Assembly: GCF_020166515.1 (NCBI RefSeq)
Contig: NZ_JAINZT010000005.1
Coordinates: 372,001 to 436,000, forward strand
DNA length: 64,000 bases
Reading direction: 5' to 3'
Source of the DNA: Robertkochia flava
Lineage (GTDB): Bacteria; Bacteroidota; Bacteroidia; Flavobacteriales; Flavobacteriaceae
Part shown: positions 1 through 8,922 of the stretch, piece after piece
Layout: the number at the start of each line of letters is the position of its first letter
How positions within the stretch are numbered: the first letter of the stretch is position 1
The notes under the pieces: generated by a model
Databases searched by the model: none
The model's input: only the letters and a program-made list of their open reading frames with translations
Told to the model about the DNA's origin: nothing
Translations under genes and position numbers: made by a program

Positions 1-186
1 AATGCTGCAACGGTCCGCATCAAATACAGGCGAGGCTAAAAGGTGGTCGGTGTCCAGCAGGATACCGGCCCAAAGCAATAGTAAGGTGTGGCGAAATCTG
101 GAGCCATAGAAAAACCATGCTACAGCTATTGGGATCCCGAAATGAATTCCGTAATGTATTAAAGGTCTCAGGTATTCTGCACTCAT
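1..186 (-). CDS. DUF6122 family small membrane protein (partial)
   Basis: The 62 visible codons read from an ATG at 186 down to the window edge with no stop, so the C-terminus is missing. The start overlaps the TGA of the upstream wbqC-like gene as ATGA, which suggests translational coupling. The visible part has a hydrophobic N-terminal half, a GIHFGIP segment and a second hydrophobic segment ending in an LDTDHLLASP motif. This resembles DUF6122 proteins that sit beside WbqC and signal peptidase genes in flavobacteria. The D-x-D-H pattern recalls metal-binding membrane hydrolases of the YdjM type, but no activity is established. The family call is from memory of its conserved opening. Confidence 0.7.
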   Translation of the reverse strand, partial: MSAEYLRPLIHYGIHFGIPIAVAWFFYGSRFRHTLLLLWAGILLDTDHLLASPVFDADRCSI

Positions 187-803
187 TGAACCGACTGACT
201 TTCCAGGTAATTCAATGCATTTGGCCCTTCATTAAATAACAAATCGAGTATGCATAGGTTGGGGATAAATCCTTGCTTTTCTTCAAATACCTGGGTGTAG
301 GGCTGAAAATCGAAAGTTGATTTGCTTTTGGCGTTTGCCAGGTTTCTGTGGTCTGTAGTTTCCTGAGGAGATTTTTCATAGCTTCCAGTAAAACTGTAAT
401 CCAGGTCGGTTTGCATGATCTCCGCCAGCAAAAGCGCCGATTCCAGGTTCATATCGTAAAGCCGGGTGTGTTTTTTTTCAAAAAAGGGGGCAATCTCGTC
501 CTCGTAGAATTCAAAGAAGGGAGAGGTGCGGTAGGCGGTCTGTATGGATTTCCAGTGCTGCTTTTTCCAGTCGAAATTGTCTTCTATAACCACTTCCCTG
601 TATTTCTGGTGGCCTTCAGCATTATTGCTGTGCTTGACAGGGACCGATAGCAATTGCGGGCCGTTTGCACTATAGATATACGTCCTGTTGCGATAGGTCT
701 GTTTCTGATAATTGTCTTCTTTTTCAAACACAAATCCGCCCTTTACCATGACCGTAAAATGGGCAATGTTGGGAAAATATGTAGGATGTAAAAGCGGTTT
801 CAT
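183..803 (-). CDS. WbqC-like family protein
   Basis: This 206-residue protein has the WbqC-family opening, with HPTYFPNIAHF near the N-terminus followed by a basic/aromatic stretch (YQKQTYRNRTYI) and a conserved LSVPVKH segment. WbqC proteins occur in surface-polysaccharide loci of some bacteria. In flavobacteria a stand-alone copy sits next to signal peptidase I, and its biochemical role is unknown. There is no signal peptide or membrane segment, so it is probably cytoplasmic. It starts 9 bp after the lepB stop and its own stop overlaps the next start, placing it late in the parA-to-DUF6122 cluster. Confidence 0.85.
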   Translation of the reverse strand: MKPLLHPTYFPNIAHFTVMVKGGFVFEKEDNYQKQTYRNRTYIYSANGPQLLSVPVKHSNNAEGHQKYREVVIEDNFDWKKQHWKSIQTAYRTSPFFEFYEDEIAPFFEKKHTRLYDMNLESALLLAEIMQTDLDYSFTGSYEKSPQETTDHRNLANAKSKSTFDFQPYTQVFEEKQGFIPNLCILDLLFNEGPNALNYLESQSVQ

Positions 804-812
804 GCGAGTGAA

Positions 813-2519
813 CTAAGAGGTTTGCTTTTTGCGTTTCCGAAATTGTGCCCATGCGAGATAGATCGCCAGGGCGCCTACAAACCACAACAGGTAGGATTTC
901 GGTTGACCTTCACCGCCCACGGTGGTGAAAACCCGGTCCCAGCGAACCTTCCAGTTTTTCATGCCCTGGGTAAAGTTCTCTACACTCATCCAGATGAATA
1001 CTGGCTTACCTACAATATGGTCTGCGGGAACAAAGCCCCAGTAGCGGCTGTCTTCTGAGCGGTGTCGGTTGTCTCCCATCATCCAGTAATAGTCCTGCCG
1101 GAATGTATAGGTGGTTGTGGGATTCCCATTAATAATGATCTGATTGCCTTCCACATCAAGGGTATTCCCCTCGTATTCGCGGATGATCTTTTTATACAGG
1201 GGCAGATTTTCTGTGGTCAGGGTCACTGTTTTCCCTTTTTCCGGCATATAGATGGGCCCCATATTGTCGAGGTTCCAGGTGTATTCCGGGGCATTGGGGA
1301 AGAAAGACTGGCTGGTGAGCTCTTTTGGCATCACATAGCGTATCACACTGTCTATAGCCGGGTTGGCACGCAGTTTTTCAGCTCCTTCCAAAGTCAGGGT
1401 GGCTTCTCTTTCGAAATTGGCGATCTCCTTTAGATTGAGCCTGTAGTTTCTGACCACTTCCAGGGGAATACCGTTCTTTCCGGTTTGCAGGACGATTCCG
1501 CCCTGTTGTGCGTTCTGTGGCGGGGCCGTTAAGTAGGGGGCTACCCCGTTAAGTTGCTGCTGGGTCATATTGCTGGCAATATAAACCCGGTTAAGCTCTC
1601 TAGCTCCTGCGTCGATAAGTGCTGCAGAGGTTACGCCCTTAGATGAAGTAACACGGTACGAATACTGGGTTTTTGCCCTGTCCGGTAGCACGGTTTTTTC
1701 TCCGTTTATGTAAACGAACCCATCTCTGATCTCCAGGGTATCTCCGGCAATGGCCACACAGCGTTTAACGTAGTTTGACTTCTTATCGATAGGTTTTCGT
1801 ATGCGTTTGTCTGTGATCTTAAAAAACTGTTCCACCGTATCTGCAGGCCAGCTAAAAACCACTATGTCGTTGCGCTTTACTTCCTGGAACCCGGGCAAAC
1901 GGAAATACGGTAACTGAGGCTTTTTCAGGTAGGATTTGGTTTTTACCACCGGAAGAGTATCGTGAACCATCGGGAAGGCTACTGTAGTCATCGGTGCCCT
2001 TGCCCCGTAATGGAATTTACTCACAAAAAGGAAATCGCCTACTAAAAGGGTTTGTTCCAGGGAGGAAGTGGGTATTACATAAGGCTGAATAAAATACGTG
2101 TGCACCAGGGTAGCTGCAACCACCGCAAAAAGAATAGAACTTACCCATTCGCCCAGTGCTGTTCTGGGCTGCAGAGACCGGTCTTCAATATAGTCTACCT
2201 CCAGGGCATAGTTTACGTAATAGATATAAAGCCCGAGGGTGATCAGCACTAAGAGGGTGTCTGTGGTGCTGTTGCGTCCAAAGCTTCTGATGGTTTCTAC
2301 CCAGACCACCGGGATCATGATCAGGTTGATAATGGGCAAGAATAAAAGAATGACCCACCACCAGGGGCGGCGAATGATCTTCATCAGGATTACGGCATTA
2401 TAAACAGGAACAAGAGCTTCCCAGGCTTTTCTTCCTGCTTTGGTGTACAGTTTCCAGGTTCCAAGAAAGTGGATAACCTGAATAAGGAAGAAGAATATGA
2501 TCCATTGCGTTGCTGTCAT
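813..2519 (-). CDS. lepB: Signal peptidase I (long Bacteroidetes form)
   Basis: Type I signal peptidase, the membrane-bound Ser/Lys protease that removes Sec signal peptides on the periplasmic face. The protein has 568 residues, much longer than E. coli LepB (about 324). Hydrophobic segments lie near residues 4-20, 54-73, 87-104 and 126-143. The catalytic serine box is VIPTSSLEQTL, nucleophile about S153. The general-base lysine lies in YVKRCVAIAGD (about K252), and the conserved GDNRHRSEDSRYWGFVP box lies near 482-498. A long insert between the lysine box and that last box accounts for the extra length, and a C-terminal hydrophobic segment precedes a basic tail. It lies 86 bp downstream of dapB and 9 bp upstream of the WbqC gene. 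Confidence 0.95.
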   Translation of the reverse strand: MTATQWIIFFFLIQVIHFLGTWKLYTKAGRKAWEALVPVYNAVILMKIIRRPWWWVILLFLPIINLIMIPVVWVETIRSFGRNSTTDTLLVLITLGLYIYYVNYALEVDYIEDRSLQPRTALGEWVSSILFAVVAATLVHTYFIQPYVIPTSSLEQTLLVGDFLFVSKFHYGARAPMTTVAFPMVHDTLPVVKTKSYLKKPQLPYFRLPGFQEVKRNDIVVFSWPADTVEQFFKITDKRIRKPIDKKSNYVKRCVAIAGDTLEIRDGFVYINGEKTVLPDRAKTQYSYRVTSSKGVTSAALIDAGARELNRVYIASNMTQQQLNGVAPYLTAPPQNAQQGGIVLQTGKNGIPLEVVRNYRLNLKEIANFEREATLTLEGAEKLRANPAIDSVIRYVMPKELTSQSFFPNAPEYTWNLDNMGPIYMPEKGKTVTLTTENLPLYKKIIREYEGNTLDVEGNQIIINGNPTTTYTFRQDYYWMMGDNRHRSEDSRYWGFVPADHIVGKPVFIWMSVENFTQGMKNWKVRWDRVFTTVGGEGQPKSYLLWFVGALAIYLAWAQFRKRKKQTS

Positions 2520-2605
2520 CTTGGATATTTGGGTTTTATGATTCAGGCCGTCAGGCCAGAGAATGTTATCGTTTCAGTAAAAATAGCTGTTTTCTTTAAA
2601 ATGCT

Positions 2606-3301
2606 TCAGAGGCTGAGCACATCTTTCATGCTGTATACCCCCTTTTTGTCTTTCAGCCATTCCGCGGCGATAACGGCTCCAAGTGCAAAGCCTTCTCTGT
2701 TATGGGCGGTATGGGTGATATCGATGCGGTCTACAGCACTTTCCCAGCTAATGGTATGGGTGCCGGGAACCTGTCCGGTTCTTATGGCTTTAACGGGAAT
2801 GGATTTTTCATCCGGGTTTTCAAGGCTCCAGTCCTTGTATGGGGTATGTGCTATAATGCCCTCTGCCAGGGTAATGGCCGTACCGCTGGGAGCATCCAGT
2901 TTTTGGGTATGGTGGATCTCTTCCATTGCGACCTTATAGGTTTCCAGGTTCCCCATCATTTTTGCCAGGAACCGGTTCAATTCAAAAAAGATATTAACCC
3001 CAAGGCTAAAATTGGAGGCGTAGATAAAGGCGCCGTTCTGCGCCCGGCATACCTCGAGAGCCTCGTCATACCTGTCCAGCCAGCCGGTGGTACCTGAGAT
3101 CACGGGGACATTGTGATGAAAACAATGGGTGATATTTTCAAAGGCAGATTCCGGAACGCTGAAATCAATAGCGACGTCGGCATCTTTAAGATCCAGGGCA
3201 TCTTGTTTTTTTATGCGGGATACGATATGGTGCCCCCTTTGGCGGGCGATCTCCTCGATCATTTTCCCCATTCTTCCGTATCCGATAAGTGCAATCTTCA
3301 T
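2606..3301 (-). CDS. dapB: 4-hydroxy-tetrahydrodipicolinate reductase
   Basis: DapB catalyses the NAD(P)H-dependent reduction step of lysine and diaminopimelate synthesis in the cytoplasm. The N-terminal Rossmann motif GYGRMG (residues 7-12) binds the nucleotide. The catalytic segment EIHHTQKLDAPSGTA (about 128-142) carries the active-site His pair, the Lys and the substrate-binding SGT. The length of 231 residues is slightly short for the family (240-270) but all hallmarks are present. It lies 18 bp after the DUF5683 gene, in line with a parA-to-lepB operon linking chromosome partition with envelope and cell-wall precursor genes. Confidence 0.95.
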   Translation of the reverse strand: MKIALIGYGRMGKMIEEIARQRGHHIVSRIKKQDALDLKDADVAIDFSVPESAFENITHCFHHNVPVISGTTGWLDRYDEALEVCRAQNGAFIYASNFSLGVNIFFELNRFLAKMMGNLETYKVAMEEIHHTQKLDAPSGTAITLAEGIIAHTPYKDWSLENPDEKSIPVKAIRTGQVPGTHTISWESAVDRIDITHTAHNREGFALGAVIAAEWLKDKKGVYSMKDVLSL

Positions 3302-3319
3302 GGTCTTGTTTTACTGTGG

Positions 3320-4000
3320 TCAGAACTTCAGGTTGAGGGTCAGTCCGAAATTGGTGTTAAAACTGGTCTGATCCTGTTCTATAAAGGGTTTGAAGCTCAG
3401 GTTGTCGTTTACGTTGTATTGTTTCAGGTGGGCGTCTACATTGGCGTCGATAATGTTAAGCGCATAGAGTCCAACGGTGATAAGCAGGGATAGATCCCGG
3501 TTTCTCTGGTAGAATTCCTGGGCATTTCTCAGGGCCTCATCACTTACGTCCGGACTGCCTGGTATAATTCCGCTGTTGTTGATATCGTAGAACTCGTCAT
3601 TCTGAAATCCGGCGAGCCTGCTTTTATAGGCATCCCGGTACCTGTTGTATTCGTTGGTGTTGTTAATGTAGAAATAAAGCCCGGTACCAATAGCGCCGTA
3701 GACTAAAGGGACCTTCCAGTAGCTTTTGTTATAGATCTGCCCCAAGCCGGGTAATATGGCCGAATAAAAGGCGGCCCGTGCAGGGGAAAGCGGATTGATC
3801 TGCTGGTTGGAGCGCAGGCTGTCTTTACGCTGCTGCCTTTGAAGCCGGCGAATTTCCTTTTTACTTAAGGAGTCACCTTGTATCCCGGGAGTGGTGAGCG
3901 CTGTCTTTGTATTTTCAGAAGCAGGCGATTGGGTTTCCTGTGCGCTGATCGCCAAATGGGAGAGGCACAAAAGAAAGATCGCTAAATATTTTATCTGCAC
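3320..4000 (-). CDS. DUF5683 domain protein
   Basis: 226 residues with an N-terminal signal peptide (hydrophobic to about residue 20, cleavage likely after AISA). A basic, glutamine-rich linker follows, then a PGLGQIYNKSYWKVP segment with two adjacent hydrophobic stretches typical of DUF5683. The function of the family is unknown. The start is GTG at 4000, sharing one base with the parB stop (TAGTG). The next ATG lies well inside the conserved region, so the GTG start is preferred. Envelope location is inferred from the signal peptide and the C-terminal beta-strand-like, aromatic-terminated sequence. Confidence 0.8.
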   Translation of the reverse strand: MQIKYLAIFLLCLSHLAISAQETQSPASENTKTALTTPGIQGDSLSKKEIRRLQRQQRKDSLRSNQQINPLSPARAAFYSAILPGLGQIYNKSYWKVPLVYGAIGTGLYFYINNTNEYNRYRDAYKSRLAGFQNDEFYDINNSGIIPGSPDVSDEALRNAQEFYQRNRDLSLLITVGLYALNIIDANVDAHLKQYNVNDNLSFKPFIEQDQTSFNTNFGLTLNLKF

Positions 4001-4899
4001 TACTTCAGAAGTTTGGCGAGACGCAAAAAGTCTTCCTTGGAATGAAAAGGAATAATAAGCCTTCCTTTTCCGTTTTTGGCAACTTTTACATCTACTTTAG
4101 ACGATAGATATTCCGTAAGGCTGTCCAGGTTGTCGGAAACATATTCAGGCATTTCTGCAGCAGCAGGTTTTTTGGTTTCCCCGGTTTCCTTTTTGAGCTG
4201 GTAATCGCGTACCAGTTTTTCTGTCTCTCTTACCGAGAGGGAATGCGATATGATCTTTTCATAGATCTGTATCTGGTCTTGTTTACTCTCGATATTGATC
4301 AGGGCCCTTCCGTGTCCCATGCTCACAAACCCATCCCGCATTCCGGTTTGAATAATTGGGTCCAGTTTGAGCAGTCGCAGGTAATTGGTAATGGTTGAAC
4401 GTTTTTTACCTACACGGTCACTGAGTTGTTCCTGAGTGATTTCAATCTCATCCAAAAGGCGCTGGTAAGACAGTGCTACTTCAATAGGGTCGAGATCCTG
4501 ACGCTGAATGTTTTCCACCAGGGCCATTTCAAGAGACTCCTGGTCATTGGCGATACGAATGTAGGCGGGAACAGATTTTAACCCTGCCAGTTTAGAGGCC
4601 CGGAGCCGGCGTTCTCCTGAAACCAGCTGGTATTTGTTAAAATCTACCTTGCGAACCGTAATAGGCTGGATTACTCCAAGCTCCTTAATCGAAACAGCCA
4701 GTTCCTGAAGGGTTTCCTCATTGAAGTTGGTACGGGGCTGGAAAGGGTTTACCTCGATGGTCTCCAGATCCAGTTCTACGATATTACCAACTACCTGATC
4801 GGCATTTTTGTCTTCTGCCGATTGTATGTCATTTTCCGGGTCCTTTAACAGGGCCGAAAGTCCTCTTCCTAAAGCTTGTTTCTTGGTTGCCTTTGCCAT
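4000..4899 (-). CDS. parB: ParB/Spo0J chromosome-partitioning protein
   Basis: ParB is the CTP-dependent DNA clamp that loads at parS sites and works with ParA to segregate chromosome origins. The N-terminal GRGLSALL motif (residues 11-18) is the typical ParA-interaction peptide. The nuclease-fold/CTPase domain carries GERRLR (95-100) and ENIQRQDL (129-136). A helix-turn-helix follows around 157-178, and a C-terminal dimerisation segment ends at residue 299. Its ATG overlaps the parA stop (TAATG). No parS-like palindrome was seen nearby, but parS sites are often not at the locus. Confidence 0.95.
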   Translation of the reverse strand: MAKATKKQALGRGLSALLKDPENDIQSAEDKNADQVVGNIVELDLETIEVNPFQPRTNFNEETLQELAVSIKELGVIQPITVRKVDFNKYQLVSGERRLRASKLAGLKSVPAYIRIANDQESLEMALVENIQRQDLDPIEVALSYQRLLDEIEITQEQLSDRVGKKRSTITNYLRLLKLDPIIQTGMRDGFVSMGHGRALINIESKQDQIQIYEKIISHSLSVRETEKLVRDYQLKKETGETKKPAAAEMPEYVSDNLDSLTEYLSSKVDVKVAKNGKGRLIIPFHSKEDFLRLAKLLK

Positions 4900-5672
4900 T
4901 ATACCGCTTGCTTGTTCTTTTCAATAATTTCGTGGGCCAAATTTAGATAATTTGTAGCACCTTTACTGGTCGCGTCGTAATTTATTATGGTTTCTCCGTA
5001 GCTGGGCGCCTCGCTCAACCGCACATTACGCTGGATGATCGTATCGAAAACCATATCGCTGAAATGCTTCTGCACCTCTTCAACAACCTGATTGGAAAGT
5101 CGTAAACGGGAATCGTACATGGTAAGCAGCATTCCTTCGATATCCAGATTCGGGTTGTGGATTTTCTGAACACTTTTAATAGTGTTCAGGAGTTTTCCCA
5201 GTCCTTCGAGGGCAAAATACTCACACTGTATCGGGATGATCACCGAATCGGAGGCCGTAAGGGCATTCAAGGTGAGCAGGCCAAGGGACGGAGCACAATC
5301 GATCATGATATAGTCGTATTCGTCCTTTACCTCGGCAATGGCTTTACGAAGCATATATTCCCGCTCGTCCTGATCCACGAGCTCGATCTCGATAGCCACC
5401 AGGTCAATATGTGCAGGAATAAGATCTACATTGGGGGAATCGGTTTTTATGATGGTGTCCCTGACCGGCAGGGAGTGTTCCAGTAACTGGTAGGAACCGT
5501 GCTCTACAGCCTCTACATCAATGCCTAACCCGGAGGTGGCGTTGGCCTGTGGATCTGCATCGATAAGCAATACCTTTTTCTCCAACACGCCGAGTGAGGC
5601 TGCGAGGTTTACAGAGGTGGTGGTTTTGCCCACGCCTCCCTTCTGATTCGCAACAGCAATTATTTTACCCAT
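4899..5672 (-). CDS. parA: ParA/Soj chromosome-partitioning ATPase
   Basis: ParA-family ATPase of 257 residues. It begins with the deviant Walker A motif KGGVGKTT (residues 11-18). Further hallmarks are LLIDADPQANATSG and DYIMIDCAPSLGLLTLNAL (Walker B and switch regions). It drives ParB-parS movement across the nucleoid. The gene opens the parAB-DUF5683-dapB-lepB-wbqC-DUF6122 cluster. The 208 bp upstream, to the SDR gene stop, should hold the promoter, but no perfect TAnnTTTG element was found there on this strand. Confidence 0.95.
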   Translation of the reverse strand: MGKIIAVANQKGGVGKTTTSVNLAASLGVLEKKVLLIDADPQANATSGLGIDVEAVEHGSYQLLEHSLPVRDTIIKTDSPNVDLIPAHIDLVAIEIELVDQDEREYMLRKAIAEVKDEYDYIMIDCAPSLGLLTLNALTASDSVIIPIQCEYFALEGLGKLLNTIKSVQKIHNPNLDIEGMLLTMYDSRLRLSNQVVEEVQKHFSDMVFDTIIQRNVRLSEAPSYGETIINYDATSKGATNYLNLAHEIIEKNKQAV

Positions 5673-5792
5673 AACAATAAATAGAATTACCTCGTAAAAA
5701 TACGATTATTTGTGAGTATTAAAAATGAATTTTTTTAACAACGGCCTTCCTTTTCCCCCATTGGTTCACGGCAGAAATACATAAGCAACTGA

Positions 5793-5816
5793 GCCCTATC
5801 CTGTTTTAGGATAGGG
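5793..5816. terminator. Perfect 10-bp stem hairpin between the SDR and parA genes
   Basis: GCCCTATCCT and its exact reverse complement AGGATAGGGC flank a 4-base loop. The hairpin lies 64 bp after the SDR stop in transcription order and 120 bp before the parA start. Neither side has a long T run, so it is not a canonical intrinsic terminator. It may still end the udk-to-SDR operon or separate it from parA. Confidence 0.4.
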
Positions 5817-5880
5817 CCGGGAATGCTGGCTTTTCGTTGTTGATAACTTCGTGCCCGGAGTTGCTAACAGCCTGGGGTAT

Positions 5881-6762
5881 TTACTTTTGTTTTTTAGCCC
5901 GGATCATGGCTTCGAGCATATCCCACATTTCTTCGGGGATGGCCTCCAATAGGTTGAACTGCCCGGCGCCCTTCAGCCATTCGCCTCCGTCTATGGTGAT
6001 CACCTCCCCATTGACATAGGCGCTGAAGTCGGAAACCAGGTATGCCGCAAGGTTAGCCAGTTCCTGGTGCTCGCCCACACGCTTCAGGGGGACTTTTTTG
6101 GCCAGATCGAATTTTTCTTTCAGTTCTCCCGGTAGTAGTCGGTCCCAGGCGCCTTTGGTGGGGAAAGGACCGGGTGCAATGGCGTTAAAACGCATGCCGT
6201 ATTTAGCCCACTCCACCGCAAGACTGCGCGTCATGGCCAGTACTCCGGCCTTTGCCGTAGCCGATGGCACTACATAGGCCGATCCTGTCCAGGCATAGGT
6301 GGTTACGATATTCAACACGCTGGTATTTTCCTGTTTGGTGTCGATCCAGTGTTTCCCGAAGGCCAGGGTGCAATTTTTAGTTCCCTTCAGGACAATATCG
6401 ATGATGGTGTCGAAGGCATTTGCAGAAAGTCGCTCGGTAGGGGAGATAAAGTTTCCCGCAGCATTGTTGAGCAATACATCCACTTTTCCGAATTTCGTGA
6501 TAACCTGGTCTCTCATGGCTTCGACCTGGTCGTAATGGCGTACATCACATTGCAGTGGGAGGCAGGTGCCTCCGGTTTCAGCTTCCAGTTCCTTTGCCGT
6601 GTTCTCCAGCTTTTCCATGTTCCTGGAGGTGATGGCTACCCGGGCACCCAACTCGAGGAAATACCGTGTCATTGCTTTTCCGAGTCCGCTACCGCCACCG
6701 GTAACCACTATGGTCTTATCTTTTAACGCTCCGTCGCGTAACATTTTTTCTTTAAAGTTCAT
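5881..6762 (-). CDS. SDR family oxidoreductase, 2,4-dienoyl-CoA reductase-like
   Basis: Short-chain dehydrogenase of 293 residues. The NADP(H)-binding motif TGGGSGLG lies at 21-28, with LLNNAAGNF in the middle. The active-site region TTYAWTGSAYVVPSATAKAG closely resembles animal-type 2,4-dienoyl-CoA reductases (DECR), which reduce dienoyl-CoA intermediates of unsaturated fatty acid beta-oxidation. The following RFNAIAPGPFPTKGA segment also fits DECR. It lies 30 bp downstream of methylmalonyl-CoA mutase, so a role in acyl-CoA breakdown is plausible. The DECR substrate assignment is an inference. Confidence 0.8.
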   Translation of the reverse strand: MNFKEKMLRDGALKDKTIVVTGGGSGLGKAMTRYFLELGARVAITSRNMEKLENTAKELEAETGGTCLPLQCDVRHYDQVEAMRDQVITKFGKVDVLLNNAAGNFISPTERLSANAFDTIIDIVLKGTKNCTLAFGKHWIDTKQENTSVLNIVTTYAWTGSAYVVPSATAKAGVLAMTRSLAVEWAKYGMRFNAIAPGPFPTKGAWDRLLPGELKEKFDLAKKVPLKRVGEHQELANLAAYLVSDFSAYVNGEVITIDGGEWLKGAGQFNLLEAIPEEMWDMLEAMIRAKKQK

Positions 6763-6792
6763 CTTGGTTGTTTTGAATGATTAATTACGTTG

Positions 6793-8919
6793 TTATTCCT
6801 CGTCTGTAAGGATCTCCAGGATCTTGATAGCCGTGTCACTTATTCGGGTTCCCGGACCGAATACGGCAACCGCCCCGTCTTTGAACAGGGCCTCGTAGTC
6901 TTTTCGGGGGATCACCCCCCCGACGATGACCATGATGTCTTCCCTTCCGTAATCCTTAAGGGCTTTAACCACCCGCGGCACAAGGGTCTTATGCCCGCCC
7001 GCAAGGGAGGAGACCCCCAGCACGTGGACGTCGTTTTCCACCGCCTGTCTGGCAGCCTCTTCCGGGGTTTGGAAAAGTGGTCCGAAATCCACATCGAACC
7101 CTACATCGGCATATCCTGTGGCTACTACTTTGGCGCCGCGGTCATGGCCATCCTGGCCCATTTTGGCGATCATGATCCTGGGGCGTCTTCCTTCTTTTTC
7201 TTCAAAGGACCGGGCCATTTCCCTGGCTTTACTAAAACTGCTGTCGTCTTTCACTTCTTTAGAATATACTCCGCTAAAGGATTGGATTTTTGCTTTGTAA
7301 CGGCCGTAAACCTTTTCCAGGGCTTCCGAGATCTCGCCCAGGGTTGCCCTGAGCCTTGCAGCTTCCACCGCCAGGCTCAGCAGGTTCCCTTCCCCTGTTT
7401 CTGCGGCCCGGGTAAGGGCGAGCAGGGCAGCGGTTACTTGCTCCTGGTCTCTGGTGCTTTTGATCTTCTCCAGGCGCTCCAGCTGTTGTCTTCGCACCTG
7501 CTCGTTATCGACCTCGAGGGTCTCCAGGTGGTCCTCATTATCGAGCCTGTATTGATTGACCCCGACAATAATATCTTTCCCGCTATCGATACGGGCCTGT
7601 TTTCGGGCCGCCGCCTCTTCGATCCTCATCTTTGGAATACCAGCCTCTATGGCCTTTGTCATTCCTCCGAGCTCCTCTACCTCTTCGATAAGCTTCCATG
7701 CTTTTGCAGCGATTTCCCCGGTAAGCGATTCCACATAGTAACTCCCTGCCCAGGGGTCTGTTGTCTTGGTAATCATGGTTTCCTCCTGGAGGTACAACTG
7801 TGTATTCCGGGCGATATGTGCCGAAAAATCGGTAGGCAGGGCAATCGCTTCATCCAGGGCATTGGTGTGCAGGGATTGGGTGCCCCCGAAGGCCGCTGCC
7901 GCAGCCTCTATACAGGTGCGGGCCACATTGTTAAAAGGGTCTTGTTCGGTCAGACTCCAGCCACTGGTTTGTGAATGGGTTCTCAGGGCCAGAGATTTGG
8001 GGTTCTGAGGGTGGAACTGCGAGACCAGTTTTGCCCAAAGCATGCGCCCCGCCCGCATTTTTGCGATCTCCATGAAATGATTCATACCAATGGCCCAGAA
8101 GAAAGAAAGCCGAGGGGCAAAACTGTCGATGTCCATTCCGGCCTTAAGACCGGTGCGTATGTATTCCAGTCCGTCGGCAAGGGTATAGGCCAGTTCTATG
8201 TCTGCAGAAGCACCGGCTTCCTGCATATGGTATCCGGAAATACTGATGCTGTTGAACCTGGGCATATGCCTGGAAGTAAATTCAAAGATGTCTGCAATGA
8301 TCTTCATGGAAGGGGTGGGAGGGTAGATGTAGGTGTTTCGCACCATAAACTCCTTGAGAATATCATTTTGAATGGTTCCGGATAACAGTTCCGGAGCTAC
8401 GCCCTGCTCCTCGGCAGTAACGATATAAAATGCCATGATAGGCAATACTGCCCCGTTCATGGTCATGGATACCGACATTTTATCCAGGGGGATCTGATCG
8501 AAGAGGATCTTCATATCCTCCACGCTGTCAATAGCCACTCCGGCCTTTCCCACATCGCCGATCACCCTTTCGTGATCGGAGTCATATCCGCGATGCGTGG
8601 GAAGATCGAATGCGACCGACAATCCCTTCTGACCTGCAGCCAGGTTACGGCGGTAAAAGGCGTTGCTTTCTTCTGCCGTGGAAAACCCGGCGTACTGCCT
8701 TATGGTCCAGGGTCGGCGTACATACATGGTGCTGTATGGACCGCGAAGGTAAGGGGCGATTCCTGCTCCAAAGTTCAGGTGTCCGAGGCCTTTGAGGTCT
8801 TCAACCGAGTAATGGGATTTTATTTCGATATCTTCTGCGGTGCGTTTTCCCTCAGAAGGGGCATCAGTTCCGGTTTCCGGTGTTTTTAATCTTAAGTCCT
8901 GTAATGGTTTTCTGCTCAT
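6793..8919 (-). CDS. scpA: Methylmalonyl-CoA mutase, large (catalytic) subunit
   Basis: Adenosylcobalamin-dependent mutase interconverting methylmalonyl-CoA and succinyl-CoA. The 708 residues match the usual size. The N-terminal TIM-barrel domain carries the [18 protein letters not shown] segment that contacts substrate. The C-terminal cobalamin domain has DGHDRG (590-595; H592 is the expected lower axial ligand), then SSLAGGH and VIVGGVIP. The small-subunit gene is immediately upstream (3 bp gap). The pathway links odd-chain fatty acid and branched amino-acid breakdown to the TCA cycle. The enzyme needs vitamin B12, and no B12 synthesis or uptake gene is visible in this window. Confidence 0.96.
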   Translation of the reverse strand: MSRKPLQDLRLKTPETGTDAPSEGKRTAEDIEIKSHYSVEDLKGLGHLNFGAGIAPYLRGPYSTMYVRRPWTIRQYAGFSTAEESNAFYRRNLAAGQKGLSVAFDLPTHRGYDSDHERVIGDVGKAGVAIDSVEDMKILFDQIPLDKMSVSMTMNGAVLPIMAFYIVTAEEQGVAPELLSGTIQNDILKEFMVRNTYIYPPTPSMKIIADIFEFTSRHMPRFNSISISGYHMQEAGASADIELAYTLADGLEYIRTGLKAGMDIDSFAPRLSFFWAIGMNHFMEIAKMRAGRMLWAKLVSQFHPQNPKSLALRTHSQTSGWSLTEQDPFNNVARTCIEAAAAAFGGTQSLHTNALDEAIALPTDFSAHIARNTQLYLQEETMITKTTDPWAGSYYVESLTGEIAAKAWKLIEEVEELGGMTKAIEAGIPKMRIEEAAARKQARIDSGKDIIVGVNQYRLDNEDHLETLEVDNEQVRRQQLERLEKIKSTRDQEQVTAALLALTRAAETGEGNLLSLAVEAARLRATLGEISEALEKVYGRYKAKIQSFSGVYSKEVKDDSSFSKAREMARSFEEKEGRRPRIMIAKMGQDGHDRGAKVVATGYADVGFDVDFGPLFQTPEEAARQAVENDVHVLGVSSLAGGHKTLVPRVVKALKDYGREDIMVIVGGVIPRKDYEALFKDGAVAVFGPGTRISDTAIKILEILTDEE

Positions 8920-8922
8920 CGC

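Noticed and set aside
4000-5880. parS site near parAB
   Set aside because: No TGTTTCACGTGAAACA-like palindrome was seen here; the site is probably elsewhere near the origin.
6790-7974. Long open frame on the plus strand opposite methylmalonyl-CoA mutase
   Set aside because: It lies wholly antisense to a strongly conserved gene, lacks any recognisable domain and is a side effect of GC-biased codon positions.
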